Source: CAZIUL01 sp964542475
Lineage (GTDB): Bacteria > Planctomycetota > B15-G4 > CAYZWU01
DNA: 64,000 nt
NCBI GenBank assembly: GCA_964542475.1
Contig: CAZIUL010000010.1
Coordinates: forward strand, 1-64,000
Direction: 5' to 3'
Position numbers and translations under genes: made by a program. This document shows positions 34,037 to 42,867 of the stretch, in pieces. Under the pieces are notes generated by a model. That model was not told the DNA's origin and did no database searches. It worked only from the letters and a program-made list of their open reading frames with translations. Positions within the stretch are counted from its first letter, which is position 1. Each line of letters opens with the position of its first letter.

Positions 34037-34492
34037 TCACCTGGCACTCCGCTGAAAAAAACGATCTACAGCCACTTCGTTCAGCCGCTTGATCTCTTCA
34101 GCCTTCACCACGGCGTTGTGGCGTTCCTGCTGTTTCTCCCGTATCTTCTCCAGCACCTTACGTTCCTTCCTTGCTTCCTTGTACCTGTCTTGGACCTCCT
34201 CCATAACGCGCACGGCTTCTTTCAGCCTTGATGCGGTTTTGACTCGCTCCCTTTCGACACCGGCAAGCCCATCCTGCATGAACAGCACTCGGCTCGCATC
34301 GAAGGGAGTGCGGTTCAAAACAACGAAAAGAGCCTCCTCGCCCGAGTTGCGAATGCGCGTCAACCATGCGAGTTCCTCCTCGATTTCCGCAACAACAGCC
34401 AGGGCCTCTTTCAGCTCTCGCCGCACCTGCTCCTCTTCCAATGCCCTGAGGTTCAGGATCTTTTCCAAACTGAAACGAAACCGTATCATCAA
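34037..34492 (-). CDS. fliJ: Export ATPase stalk protein FliJ
   Basis: A 151-residue, fully helical coiled-coil protein beginning MMIRFRFSLEKILNLRALEE, the typical FliJ start. FliJ sits in the centre of the FliI hexamer and contacts FlhA. Sequence conservation in the family is low, but the coiled-coil pattern, length and four-base overlap with the fliI stop leave little doubt. Confidence 0.88.
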   Translation of the reverse strand: MMIRFRFSLEKILNLRALEEEQVRRELKEALAVVAEIEEELAWLTRIRNSGEEALFVVLNRTPFDASRVLFMQDGLAGVERERVKTASRLKEAVRVMEEVQDRYKEARKERKVLEKIREKQQERHNAVVKAEEIKRLNEVAVDRFFQRSAR

Positions 34493-35841
34493 TCTTTACC
34501 ATCCGATTTGTTCCCGTTTTCAACTCCTCCGAGTTCCAGCAGCTTCGACACGGCATCCTCAAATCCGCACCCTTCGGAAATATCCTGTTTCAGATAGCTT
34601 CTCAGCGGTCCGATCATTTCAAGCGCCTTGTCCACCATTGGATTCGTGCCCTTCTTGTAAGCGCCGATGTTTATCAGGTCCTCGTTTGACTCATACGTGG
34701 CCAGCAGCTCCCTCAGCCTGCCCGCGGCCTCGATGTGCCCGGCATCCACAACGCGTTCCATGATCCTCGATACGGAACCCAGGATGTCCAGTGCCGGGTA
34801 GTGATGCCGGTTCGCCAGCCCGCGGTCCAGCACCAGGTGACCGTCGAGCAGCGACCTGGCCGAATCAGCAACAGGATCGTTCAGGTCATCCCCTTCCACG
34901 AGCACCGTGTATATGCCGGTGATGCTCCCCTCTCCCGTGTTCCCCAGCCTCTCGAATAGGCGGGGAAGCAGGGAGAAAAGCGACGGGGGATAGCTTTTAG
35001 CTGTTGGCGGTTCGCCCATGGCAAGCCCGATCTCCCTGCAGGACATCGCAAAACGTGTGATGGAGTCCATCATGAACATCACGTCTTTGCCCTGGTCACG
35101 AAAGTACTCCGCTATCGCTGTCGCAACGAACGCTCCCTTGAACCGCATGAGCGGCGACCTGTCTGAGGTTGCAGCCACCACAACGGAATGTTCGAGCCCT
35201 TTTGCACCCAGGTTGTCTTCAATGAACGCCCTCACCTCGCGGCCGCGTTCACCCACGAGAGCTATCACGTTAACGTCGGCGCGTGACTCCCTTGCGATCT
35301 TTCCAAGAAGCGTGCTCTTGCCAACGCCCGATCCTGAAAATATACCGACCCGCTGGCCCTTGCCGAGCGTGGCGAACCCGTCGATCGCGCGGATCCCGGT
35401 GCCCATCGGTTCCACAATCGGCGACCTGCTCATGGGCAGGGGCGCCGGTCTCGTCACAAGCACCTCCGGGACTCCGGGCAAAGCGCCTCTGCCGTCTATG
35501 GGACGGCCGAGCCCGTCCAGTACTCGGCCGAGCAGAAACTCCCCGGCCTTGACACCCAGACAGCGCCCAAGCGTGACAACCTCGCTCCCCTGGCGGATCC
35601 CGCCCGGCTCGTCGAGCGGCATAAGAACCGAGATGTCCTCCTTGAATCCGACCGCCTCCGCAAGAACCGTCTCTGTCCCGGCCTGCGCACGGATCTCGCA
35701 GAGCTCACCCAGGATTGGGGTGATGCCGGTGCACTCCACGGTCACACCCACCACGCGCGTAATGCGGCCCGTGTACTTGAGAGGCTTGTGCCTGCTCAGC
35801 GTCTGCTTGAACCGGCTGACATCAATCACCGACGGTTTCAT
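34489..35841 (-). CDS. fliI: Flagellar export ATPase FliI
   Basis: A 450-residue F1-beta-like ATPase. Walker A is GSGVGKST (170-177), followed by VNVIALVGERGREVRAFI and the Walker B region VMFMMDSITRFAMSCREIGL. FliI energises substrate unfolding at the fT3SS together with FliH and FliJ. It overlaps fliH by 20 bases and fliJ by four, showing tight translational coupling. Confidence 0.97.
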   Translation of the reverse strand: MKPSVIDVSRFKQTLSRHKPLKYTGRITRVVGVTVECTGITPILGELCEIRAQAGTETVLAEAVGFKEDISVLMPLDEPGGIRQGSEVVTLGRCLGVKAGEFLLGRVLDGLGRPIDGRGALPGVPEVLVTRPAPLPMSRSPIVEPMGTGIRAIDGFATLGKGQRVGIFSGSGVGKSTLLGKIARESRADVNVIALVGERGREVRAFIEDNLGAKGLEHSVVVAATSDRSPLMRFKGAFVATAIAEYFRDQGKDVMFMMDSITRFAMSCREIGLAMGEPPTAKSYPPSLFSLLPRLFERLGNTGEGSITGIYTVLVEGDDLNDPVADSARSLLDGHLVLDRGLANRHHYPALDILGSVSRIMERVVDAGHIEAAGRLRELLATYESNEDLINIGAYKKGTNPMVDKALEMIGPLRSYLKQDISEGCGFEDAVSKLLELGGVENGNKSDGKD

Positions 35842-36445
35842 CTGCCGGCACCTCCGTTTCCGATAAAATCCGCTTGATCTCCTTCATCTGCTCTTCAAGG
35901 TCGTAAGCCACGCTTCCGAGGCCGGTGTCCAGGCGGCATCCCGCCTGCGGCACAGTTTGATCGCCCGTGATCCGCACCGTCTTGAACGAGGCGTCTTCGA
36001 ACAGGCAGACATCCTCATCGAGCGCCTCCAGGTCAACCGGATTTAGAGCGATGGTCAGATTACCCTCCTTGTTGTCGATCTTCTCCAGCACCGAATGGAC
36101 GATCGCCGGTATGGCGTACTCCCGGCGCTCCCTGCCGCTGATCAGGAATTTTTCTGCCACAGCCATGCCCAGATCCACAACGCTCTTCTCCAGCGCCTTC
36201 AGAAATTCGCAGCGGCACGTGTTCATGAGCGCTGCCTCGTTGTCCAGACTCCTGCACACCTCGGAAAAACGCTCGCTCCACTGCTTTGTTGCGGCCTTGT
36301 ACCCTTGCTCGTACGCTGCATCGGCGCGAATGTCATCACCGTCTCCGCCTCCGCCGATCTCAGGGCTGTCCGTACCGGGGACAGCTCCCTTGACCTTCAC
36401 GGCCTTCAAAGGCTTTGCAAGCCGAACATGCACCAGATCAGGCAA
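35822..36445 (-). CDS. fliH: Export ATPase regulator FliH
   Basis: A 207-residue protein of the FliH/SctL family. The N-terminal part has little conserved sequence; AAYEQGYKAATKQW is the typical EQGY-like helix. Then comes a coiled coil and the C-terminal domain with LTIALNPVDLEALDEDV, the most conserved FliH segment. FliH dimers tether FliI to FliN in the C ring. It overlaps both fliG (8 bases) and fliI (20 bases). Confidence 0.88.
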   Translation of the reverse strand: MPDLVHVRLAKPLKAVKVKGAVPGTDSPEIGGGGDGDDIRADAAYEQGYKAATKQWSERFSEVCRSLDNEAALMNTCRCEFLKALEKSVVDLGMAVAEKFLISGRERREYAIPAIVHSVLEKIDNKEGNLTIALNPVDLEALDEDVCLFEDASFKTVRITGDQTVPQAGCRLDTGLGSVAYDLEEQMKEIKRILSETEVPADETVGD

Positions 36446-37451
36446 GGAGCTCCTCCTCTGTGCTTCGGTTGATCGTGATCTCGCCGCTCTCCATCAGGGC
36501 GCGTACCACGGCAACTATCTCCTTCTGGGCCGCGGTCACCTCTTCCTGGGATTTAGGGCCCATCAGCTCCTTCTCCTCCAGGATCAGCTTCTGCACGCGC
36601 TTCGAAATGTTGCCCAGGATAAACTCCTCCACCTCGCTTTTCGCGCCTTTCAGGCCCATGGCCAGGACCTGGACATTGATGCCGCTCAACAGCTTTTGCA
36701 TGGCCCGCTTGTCCACGAGAAGGAGGTCATCAAAGGTGAACATCAGGTCCTTGATCTCCTCCGCCATTTCCGAATCGTCCTCGGATATCTTGGTCAGCAC
36801 GTTATTCCCCGTGTCCTTGTCCACCTGGTTGAGCACATCCGCAACGGTTCTGAGACGTCCCCTGGCCTCTTCCGGGTTGTCCTGGGTCATTGCCAGCGCC
36901 GCCTTTTCATTGATTTTTTCCGCGATGTTTTTCAAGATCTCGTCAGGAGGGTTCTTCATCTTTGCGATTCGTGTAAGGATATCCAAACGCTTGTCCTCAT
37001 CGAGCTCCGTGATCACCTTTGCCGCCTTGCCCGATTCTATGTTGGAAAGTACAAGCGCAATGGTCTGCGGGTGCTCCTCCTTCAACGCATTCGAAAGCAC
37101 CTCGTTCGGATATGTCTTGAGCCTTGTGAAAACAGATCCGGATTTTTGGAGCTTCATCAGCTCGTTGATTATCGGCTCGCTCTTCTCCGGCCCGAGCGAT
37201 GCCGCGAACAGGTTCTCCACATCCTCACCTCTTGGCCTGAAGATCCATGAGCGCTCCTTCATCGCCATCCCGAACTCCTCGTAGATCCGGATCAGCTCTT
37301 CCGCCGGGATGTCCTTTCCGCTGATAGCCTTCATTGCCTGCCCGATGGCTATGATCTCGTCCTCTGAGAAATTTTTGAGCACCTGTGCGGCAGCGTTACG
37401 GTCGAGGTTCAAGAGCAAAGCCGCGATCTTCTGTTTTCCTTCGAGAGCCAT
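36438..37451 (-). CDS. fliG: Rotor protein FliG
   Basis: A 337-residue C-ring rotor protein of normal length. N-domain: KQKIAALLLNLDRNAAAQVL. Middle: EHPQTIALVLSNIESGKAA (the EHPQ signature). C-domain: EEFILGNISKRVQKLILEEK with the charged residues that interact with MotA. The start follows the fliF stop without a gap. Confidence 0.96.
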   Translation of the reverse strand: MALEGKQKIAALLLNLDRNAAAQVLKNFSEDEIIAIGQAMKAISGKDIPAEELIRIYEEFGMAMKERSWIFRPRGEDVENLFAASLGPEKSEPIINELMKLQKSGSVFTRLKTYPNEVLSNALKEEHPQTIALVLSNIESGKAAKVITELDEDKRLDILTRIAKMKNPPDEILKNIAEKINEKAALAMTQDNPEEARGRLRTVADVLNQVDKDTGNNVLTKISEDDSEMAEEIKDLMFTFDDLLLVDKRAMQKLLSGINVQVLAMGLKGAKSEVEEFILGNISKRVQKLILEEKELMGPKSQEEVTAAQKEIVAVVRALMESGEITINRSTEEELLA

Positions 37452-38993
37452 CTATGAGTTTACCTCCTCTTTCAGCCACTCGTGCAGTATCTCGGAGGCC
37501 ATGACCGGATCCGCCTGCACGGCGGACATGACCTCCTCCCTGGTCTTCTTGCGCTCCTTCATTGACCGCTCCTCGCTCAGGGACTGCGCCAAAGCGCTTT
37601 CCCCGGGTGCCTCGGCCGCTGCTTTCGCCTTTTTCTCCGCACGCTTCAGAACCAGAAAAAGGATGAGGATCACGCCCACAACGGACAAACCCTGGATCCC
37701 GTGCTTCATGAGCGTGATGATGAACTCTTTCTGCTCGTAGCTCGCCATCTCCTCCTCAAGCCCCTCGACCTCCTCAAGCGGGGTAAACTCGATGTATGCC
37801 ACCCTGAAGGTGTCGCCCCGCGTCTCGTCGTAACCCACAGCCTCTTTGATGATCCCCTCTATCGAGTCGCTCTGGTCCTGAAGCGAGTTGTCGACCATGA
37901 TGGCGAGTGAGAGCCGCTTGACCGTTGCCCCGCCTTCGACGGCTTCGACGTCGGTCTCGTTCACAGCGTATGTGACATCCGTGTCCTCGCTGGTCATGCT
38001 TTCGGTTTCCATGGTTTCCCTGCCGCCCTGCTGCCCTCCGATCTTGGCGCCCGTGCCTGTAGCCCCGCCGCCAAGGGGCATCGTCTTGGTCGTCTCCTCG
38101 GTCTTGCTCTTGTCCTCTTTCATGACCTTGCCCTCGGCCGGGTAGGTGTACTCCTTGCTTTTCGTGGTTTCCCTCTTGAAGTCGAAATCCACGTTCAGCA
38201 TCACGCTGACCTTGTTTTTTCCCACCACGGCATCGAGCTGCTTCTGTACCTTTTCGGTCAGGTTTTTCTCGTAGCCCTGCTTGAGCGTGAGCTGGTCGGC
38301 AGCCATCTGGTCGTCATCACCTGTGGATGGCCGTGAAAGCGGCTTCCCGCTGCTGTCGGTTATCAACACGTTCTCAGGACTGAGCCCTTCCACCGAGAAC
38401 GACACTATCTGGCTTATTCCCGAGACTTGGCGGGATGAAAGCGTGCGCCCCGGCACTAACTTCACCACGACCGAAGCCGTGGGCTTGCGCTGGAGCTCGG
38501 TGAAGATCGTCTGCTTGGGCCTGGTCACGCGCACCTTGGCCGCTGCAACCGGCTCGAGCCAGGAGATCGTCCTGGCGAGCTCTCCCTCGATGCCTCGCGT
38601 GAGGTTCACTTCCTGCAAAAACTCGGTCATGCCGATCTGCGCCTTATCGAAAAGCTCCATGCCCGGGCCATCGCCACTCACCAGCCCGTCCTGCAGGAAC
38701 CTGTTCCTCAGCTCGTAGCGCCTGTCCTTGGGCACATAGATCGCGGTGCCGCCGTCCTTTAGCTCGTGCGCAATTCCCTCGTCCGACAGCTTGCTCTGAA
38801 TCGCGCCCGCGTCCTCAGGGGTCAGCCCACCGAACAGAAGCCCCATCTCGAGCATGCTTGTCCAGTAAACAACACCGATAACACCAGACACCATGGCTGC
38901 CGTTACAAAGCCAAGAAGAACCTTCTGGCCCGTGTTCAGCTTCTTCCACACCGATGAGAGCTGGCCGTTCAAATCTGTTAAAAAGTTCGCCAT
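37452..38993 (-). CDS. fliF: MS-ring protein FliF
   Basis: A 513-residue MS-ring protein. First membrane span about residues 22-45 (KVLLGFVTAAMVSGVIGVVY). The YscJ-like ring-building motifs follow, with TRGIEGELARTISWLEPVAA and the conserved KPTASVVVKL. The second span is at about 435-455. The acidic C-terminus binds FliG, whose gene is immediately next. FliF is the base on which the export gate and C ring assemble. Confidence 0.96.
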   Translation of the reverse strand: MANFLTDLNGQLSSVWKKLNTGQKVLLGFVTAAMVSGVIGVVYWTSMLEMGLLFGGLTPEDAGAIQSKLSDEGIAHELKDGGTAIYVPKDRRYELRNRFLQDGLVSGDGPGMELFDKAQIGMTEFLQEVNLTRGIEGELARTISWLEPVAAAKVRVTRPKQTIFTELQRKPTASVVVKLVPGRTLSSRQVSGISQIVSFSVEGLSPENVLITDSSGKPLSRPSTGDDDQMAADQLTLKQGYEKNLTEKVQKQLDAVVGKNKVSVMLNVDFDFKRETTKSKEYTYPAEGKVMKEDKSKTEETTKTMPLGGGATGTGAKIGGQQGGRETMETESMTSEDTDVTYAVNETDVEAVEGGATVKRLSLAIMVDNSLQDQSDSIEGIIKEAVGYDETRGDTFRVAYIEFTPLEEVEGLEEEMASYEQKEFIITLMKHGIQGLSVVGVILILFLVLKRAEKKAKAAAEAPGESALAQSLSEERSMKERKKTREEVMSAVQADPVMASEILHEWLKEEVNS

Positions 38994-39060
38994 CTTCCTT
39001 CAAGTCCTATAACACGCAAAAGTAAGACCCTTCACACGCTCGAAGCGGGAACCCGGGGTA

Positions 39061-39369
39061 TTACTTGGCTTGAGACATCAAATCCTTGTATGCATCGATC
39101 AGCTTGTTCCTGACTTCCACCAGGAACTTGAACGAAAGCTCCGCCTTGTTCACAGCCACCATGACCTCGTGGATATCCTTGACCTCTCCGGAAAGCAAAC
39201 CGTCCACCGCTTTCCCGGCCTCGGTCTGCATCTCGTTCGTGCCCCCCACGAGGTTTTCGAACATCTCTGCAAACCCCTTTCCAACCTCATCGATACCGGC
39301 TTTGCTGTTGCCGCTGTTGAATGCTGAATCAGCGGCTTTCCTCAGCGCATATTCCTGAATCGGATCCAT
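39061..39369 (-). CDS. fliE: MS-ring/rod junction protein FliE
   Basis: A 102-residue protein of typical FliE size. The C-terminal helix AELSFKFLVEVRNKLIDAYK and DLM is the family signature; FliE connects FliF and the export gate to the proximal rod. It starts four bases after flgC ends. A second protein with a similar C-terminus is encoded at 25720-26097. Confidence 0.94.
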   Translation of the reverse strand: MDPIQEYALRKAADSAFNSGNSKAGIDEVGKGFAEMFENLVGGTNEMQTEAGKAVDGLLSGEVKDIHEVMVAVNKAELSFKFLVEVRNKLIDAYKDLMSQAK

Positions 39370-39372
39370 AAC

Positions 39373-39783
39373 CTACCTCCCCATATTAAGCGCGCGCTCC
39401 ACCATATCCCTGAACGTCTTGATGAGGTTCAGATTGGCTTCGTAAGCGCGCGACGCGGTGATCATATCCACCATCTCAAACGGAATCTTGACATTGGGCA
39501 TTCGCACAATGCCGTTTTCGTCCGCATCGGGGTGACCGGGATCGGCGACCTCGATGAACGGCGACCTGTCCTCCACGATGCCCGCGACCTTGACCCCGGA
39601 CATGCCCACACCATCCATCACGGTCTCGAAAAGCACCTCTCTGCGTCGGTAAGGGTTGCCTCCCTCGCCGCGCGTCACGTTTGCGTTCGCGATGTTGCGG
39701 GCCACAACCTCCATCCGCGCACGCTCCGCCTTCAGCCCCGAAGAGCTCACATCCAGACAGTTAAAAAACGCATCGAGTCCCAT
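39373..39783 (-). CDS. flgC: Proximal rod protein FlgC
   Basis: A 136-residue rod protein. N-terminal block: SSSGLKAERARMEVVARNIA with NANVTRGEGGNPYRR, the FlgC-type variation of the rod motif. C-terminal block: PFEMVDMITASRAYEANLNL. Together with FlgB and FlgF it forms the proximal rod. It lies between flgB and fliE in the conserved flgB-flgC-fliE order. Confidence 0.95.
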   Translation of the reverse strand: MGLDAFFNCLDVSSSGLKAERARMEVVARNIANANVTRGEGGNPYRRREVLFETVMDGVGMSGVKVAGIVEDRSPFIEVADPGHPDADENGIVRMPNVKIPFEMVDMITASRAYEANLNLIKTFRDMVERALNMGR

Positions 39784-39799
39784 TTTTCTTGTTCTCCGC

Positions 39800-40159
39800 T
39801 TAACGGCCTTGTATTGCCGTTCTCAGCCCTTTGATTCTCCCGCTGATGATCTTCTCAACGATGTTGTAGAGAATGGTCGTCTTCACCAGCTCCGCCATCT
39901 CCTTCTCCATGTGAACGTTGTTGCCGTCCGGCTTGACATCCCCTCCCTTGTCCAGTGTCACCTCCGGGCGGACATCCCGCGCTTGGGCCTTGTCACCTCT
40001 TTGCAAGGCGTTGCTGAACTCCTCCTCGAAGACCACCTTGGAACGGGTGAAACCGGGCGTGTTAACGTTCGCCAGGTTGTGCGCAATAACGCGCGTCCTT
40101 ATCGAAGTTGCGTCCATCAGCCTGCTGAGCATCGAAAGTTCGCTGGATAAATCATCCAT
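39800..40159 (-). CDS. flgB: Proximal rod protein FlgB
   Basis: A 119-residue rod protein with RTRVIAHNLANVNTPGFTRS near the N-terminus and NVHMEKEMAELVKTTILYNI near the C-terminus. It is the most membrane-proximal rod component after FliE. The gene follows the sigma-54 activator gene by 27 bases, so the rod genes are probably on the same transcript as their regulator. Confidence 0.95.
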   Translation of the reverse strand: MDDLSSELSMLSRLMDATSIRTRVIAHNLANVNTPGFTRSKVVFEEEFSNALQRGDKAQARDVRPEVTLDKGGDVKPDGNNVHMEKEMAELVKTTILYNIVEKIISGRIKGLRTAIQGR

Positions 40160-40186
40160 ATCACACCTCCATGTTCTCCCCTGAAA

Positions 40187-41584
40187 TCACAACACCGAAC
40201 GCTTCGCCGGCACGGAGATTCCCATGAGCCTGTACGTTTTTATCTTGTTCGATAAGGTTCTCGTGGTAATCCCGAGCATGCGGGACGTCTCTTTACGGTT
40301 TCCTCCCGTGACCCGGAGGGTTCCCAGGATCATCTCTTTCTCCACTTCCTCGATTGTCTTGCCGACAGCCGCCCGCACTCCTGTATCCCTGTCAGAGTCG
40401 CTGCCCGAGGTCAGGCTTACGATTTGATCGATGTGCTCCGCTTCCATGACTTGTACCGATCCAAGGATCGCCATCCTCTGCAGCACGTTGCGAAGCTCAC
40501 GCACGTTCCCGGGCCATTCGTAGGACAGGAGCCTGTCCCTTGCAGACTCGGACAAGCACATCTCCTTCTTTCCCCTGTCACGTGCAAAGATGCGCAGGAA
40601 ATGCTCAGCAAGCACCGGTATCTCCTCGCGCCTCTCCCTCAAGGACGGGATGTTGATGGGAACAACGTTCAGCCTGTAGAAAAGGTCGCGCCTGAACCGG
40701 CCTGCCTCCATCTCCTCGGCAAGGTTGCGGTTGGTCGTGGCAATAACCCTCACGTCAACCTCTATCGGGCGGCTTCCGCCTACCCGTTCGAACTCCTCTT
40801 CCTCGAGGACGCGGAGCAGCTTGGCCTGGAGCGACGGGGATATCTCGCCGATCTCGTCCAGGAGCAGCGTGCCCTTGTCAGCGAGTTCGAACCGGCCCTT
40901 GCGTTTGCTGATCGCGCCCGTAAATGCGCCCTCTTCATGGCCGAACAGTTCGCTCTCCAACAGGTTCTCGGAAAGGGCCGCGCAGTTCACCTTGACGTAT
41001 GGATGCCTTCTGCGGGGCGAGCTCTGATGGATGAACCGGCTGATGACCTCCTTTCCGGTTCCGCTTTCTCCCGTGACCAGCGCTGTGGCCTTGCTGTTTG
41101 CGGCCCTGCGCGCCACCTCCACGAGCTCCTCCATAACCGGGCTGACATAAACAAGATCCCCGCCGGCCGATTCCGCGGACTCCCTGCTTCTCAGGTAACG
41201 GTTCTCCTCCTCCAGGCGCCGGTGTCGGATGAGTTTTTCGAGCACTATCTCGATCTGCTCCACCGAGATAGGCTTGAGCAGGAAATCGTCCGCCCCTTCC
41301 CGCATGGCTTCCACAGCGGATTCAACCGTGCCGTATGCTGTAACCACGACAACAGGCATCTCCATACCGTTTCGTCGAAGCTCTTTCAGAAGCCCGGTTC
41401 CATCAAGGCCGGGCATTCGGAGGTCGGTCACGACCAGGTCGAAGTTTTTGTTCTTTTTCGCGGTTTTCAGCGCCTCTTTCCCGTCCTTGACAGCAGTCAC
41501 ATCCAGGCCGAGACTATCGAGCGCCTCTTCGAGAAACTCGCGGCTCAACGCATCGTCATCCGCAACGAGCGCGGTATATATCAT
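40187..41584 (-). CDS. Sigma-54 response regulator, FlgR/FleR-like
   Basis: A 465-residue NtrC-family regulator. It has a receiver domain (phospho-acceptor Asp54 in VVTDLRMPG, Lys104 in LLKP), an AAA+ domain with Walker A GESGTGKE (172-179) and the sigma-54-contacting GAFTGA loop (219-224), and a Fis-type HTH at the C-terminus (VTGGNRKETSRMLGITTRTL). By analogy with Campylobacter FlgR and Pseudomonas FleR it should activate rod/hook genes; a sigma-54-like site precedes flgF. It overlaps the kinase gene by four bases (ATGA). Confidence 0.93.
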   Translation of the reverse strand: MIYTALVADDDALSREFLEEALDSLGLDVTAVKDGKEALKTAKKNKNFDLVVTDLRMPGLDGTGLLKELRRNGMEMPVVVVTAYGTVESAVEAMREGADDFLLKPISVEQIEIVLEKLIRHRRLEEENRYLRSRESAESAGGDLVYVSPVMEELVEVARRAANSKATALVTGESGTGKEVISRFIHQSSPRRRHPYVKVNCAALSENLLESELFGHEEGAFTGAISKRKGRFELADKGTLLLDEIGEISPSLQAKLLRVLEEEEFERVGGSRPIEVDVRVIATTNRNLAEEMEAGRFRRDLFYRLNVVPINIPSLRERREEIPVLAEHFLRIFARDRGKKEMCLSESARDRLLSYEWPGNVRELRNVLQRMAILGSVQVMEAEHIDQIVSLTSGSDSDRDTGVRAAVGKTIEEVEKEMILGTLRVTGGNRKETSRMLGITTRTLSNKIKTYRLMGISVPAKRSVL

Positions 41585-42867
41585 TCTTCTCTCCTATCCA
41601 ACCTGTTTAGTTCCATCTTGAAAGCCGTGCCGACTGAGGAGATGCTCCTCACCGATAGGCAGCCGTTGTGCAGATCAACTATCTTGGCTGCCACAGGCAG
41701 GCCGAGCCCTGTTCCCCTGTTCCGCGTGGTGAAAAACGGACGGAAAACCTTTGAAGCGGTCTCCTTGTCCATTCCAACCCCGCTGTCGGTAACACGAAAA
41801 CGAACCTTGTTCCCGGAGCGGTTCACCGATATCCGAATCGAGCTACACTTCTCAGGCGTCAGCGATTCCAGGGCGTTAAAACCGATGTTCAGGCATGCCT
41901 GTTTGAGCTTCAGCGCGTCACCTGCCACCCATTCGGCCCTGTTTTCTTTTTTCCACCTGATGTCCGCATCGATCCCCCGGCTCTGCGCCGCACTGCGCAG
42001 CTCTTCCACTGTGTCTTTTGCGATCGCGTTCAGGTCCACAGGCTCGGGCTCAATCCTTCCCTTCCTGGCCAGCAGCAGCATGCTGTTGATTATCGCGTTC
42101 ACCTCCCTGACGCCTTCGACCACTTTGCCTGCATATCCGGCTGGATCTTTACCTCCCGCATCTTTGCGAACGATGGAGCGCTTGAGAAGGCTGGCAAAGC
42201 CCTCCACGCCGTTCAGTGGGTTCCGGATCTGGTGCGCCACTTCCGCTGCCATCTCGCCCATGGCAGCCAGCGTATCGAGGTGGTGCACCTCGCGCCGCAG
42301 CCTGTCGGTTTCGGTCAGATCGGTCAGAATTTCGATCCGCCCGGCATGGTTTCCGGCAGCGTCCTTAAACTGTGAAATCCTGGAGGTAACCACCAGGCGG
42401 CGGTTGCCACGGGTCATTATCGTCCGCTCGTTCTCCACATCTCCACACGTGCCGTCTTTCGGATCCCTGCAGAGGAGGAGCAGGTCTTCGATGCCTTCGA
42501 CACTCTCCAGCTTTTTGCCGAACAGGTCCTCAGAGCGCATATTCAGCATCATCTCCGCCGCCCTGTTGAAGTGGATTACACGGTCATGCCTGTCCACTGC
42601 CACGACCGCGCTCGGCAGGCTCTGCAAGAGCCCGTTGAGGCGCCGTGTCATGCCGTCCAACTCCCGCACCTTCTCGGAAAGCGAGTGGTTTGCGTCCTCG
42701 AGCTTGAGGTCCATCGCGTCGGCACGTTCCCTGAGGCTGTCATAAGCTTCTCGCAGGTCCTCGGTGATCCCGATGAACATCTCAAAGGAGTTGTTCAGCT
42801 TGTTGATCATCTCGTGGCTTTCTTCTTCGCGGCCGGCTGTTTTTTTAACTTCCGGTTCAGCTATCAT
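41581..42867 (-). CDS. Cytosolic histidine kinase, FlgS/FleS-like
   Basis: A 428-residue kinase without membrane spans: coiled coil (20-78), PAS domain (about 80-185), HisKA with phospho-acceptor His212 in AEVAHQIRNPLNG, and a HATPase domain ending with RNRGTGLGLPVAAKIVDLHN. Being soluble and co-operonic with flagellar genes, it resembles Campylobacter FlgS, which reports export-gate/MS-ring assembly. The ATG at 42867 follows AAAGGAA; a longer frame starts only with TTG inside the upstream gene. Confidence 0.88.
   Translation of the reverse strand: MIAEPEVKKTAGREEESHEMINKLNNSFEMFIGITEDLREAYDSLRERADAMDLKLEDANHSLSEKVRELDGMTRRLNGLLQSLPSAVVAVDRHDRVIHFNRAAEMMLNMRSEDLFGKKLESVEGIEDLLLLCRDPKDGTCGDVENERTIMTRGNRRLVVTSRISQFKDAAGNHAGRIEILTDLTETDRLRREVHHLDTLAAMGEMAAEVAHQIRNPLNGVEGFASLLKRSIVRKDAGGKDPAGYAGKVVEGVREVNAIINSMLLLARKGRIEPEPVDLNAIAKDTVEELRSAAQSRGIDADIRWKKENRAEWVAGDALKLKQACLNIGFNALESLTPEKCSSIRISVNRSGNKVRFRVTDSGVGMDKETASKVFRPFFTTRNRGTGLGLPVAAKIVDLHNGCLSVRSISSVGTAFKMELNRLDRREE

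Noticed and set aside
40424..42745. A 773-codon open frame on the plus strand
   Set aside because: It lies wholly antisense to the sigma-54 regulator and kinase genes, whose sequences are strongly conserved. The antisense frame is rich in Arg, Leu and His without any domain, as expected from codon bias of the true genes.
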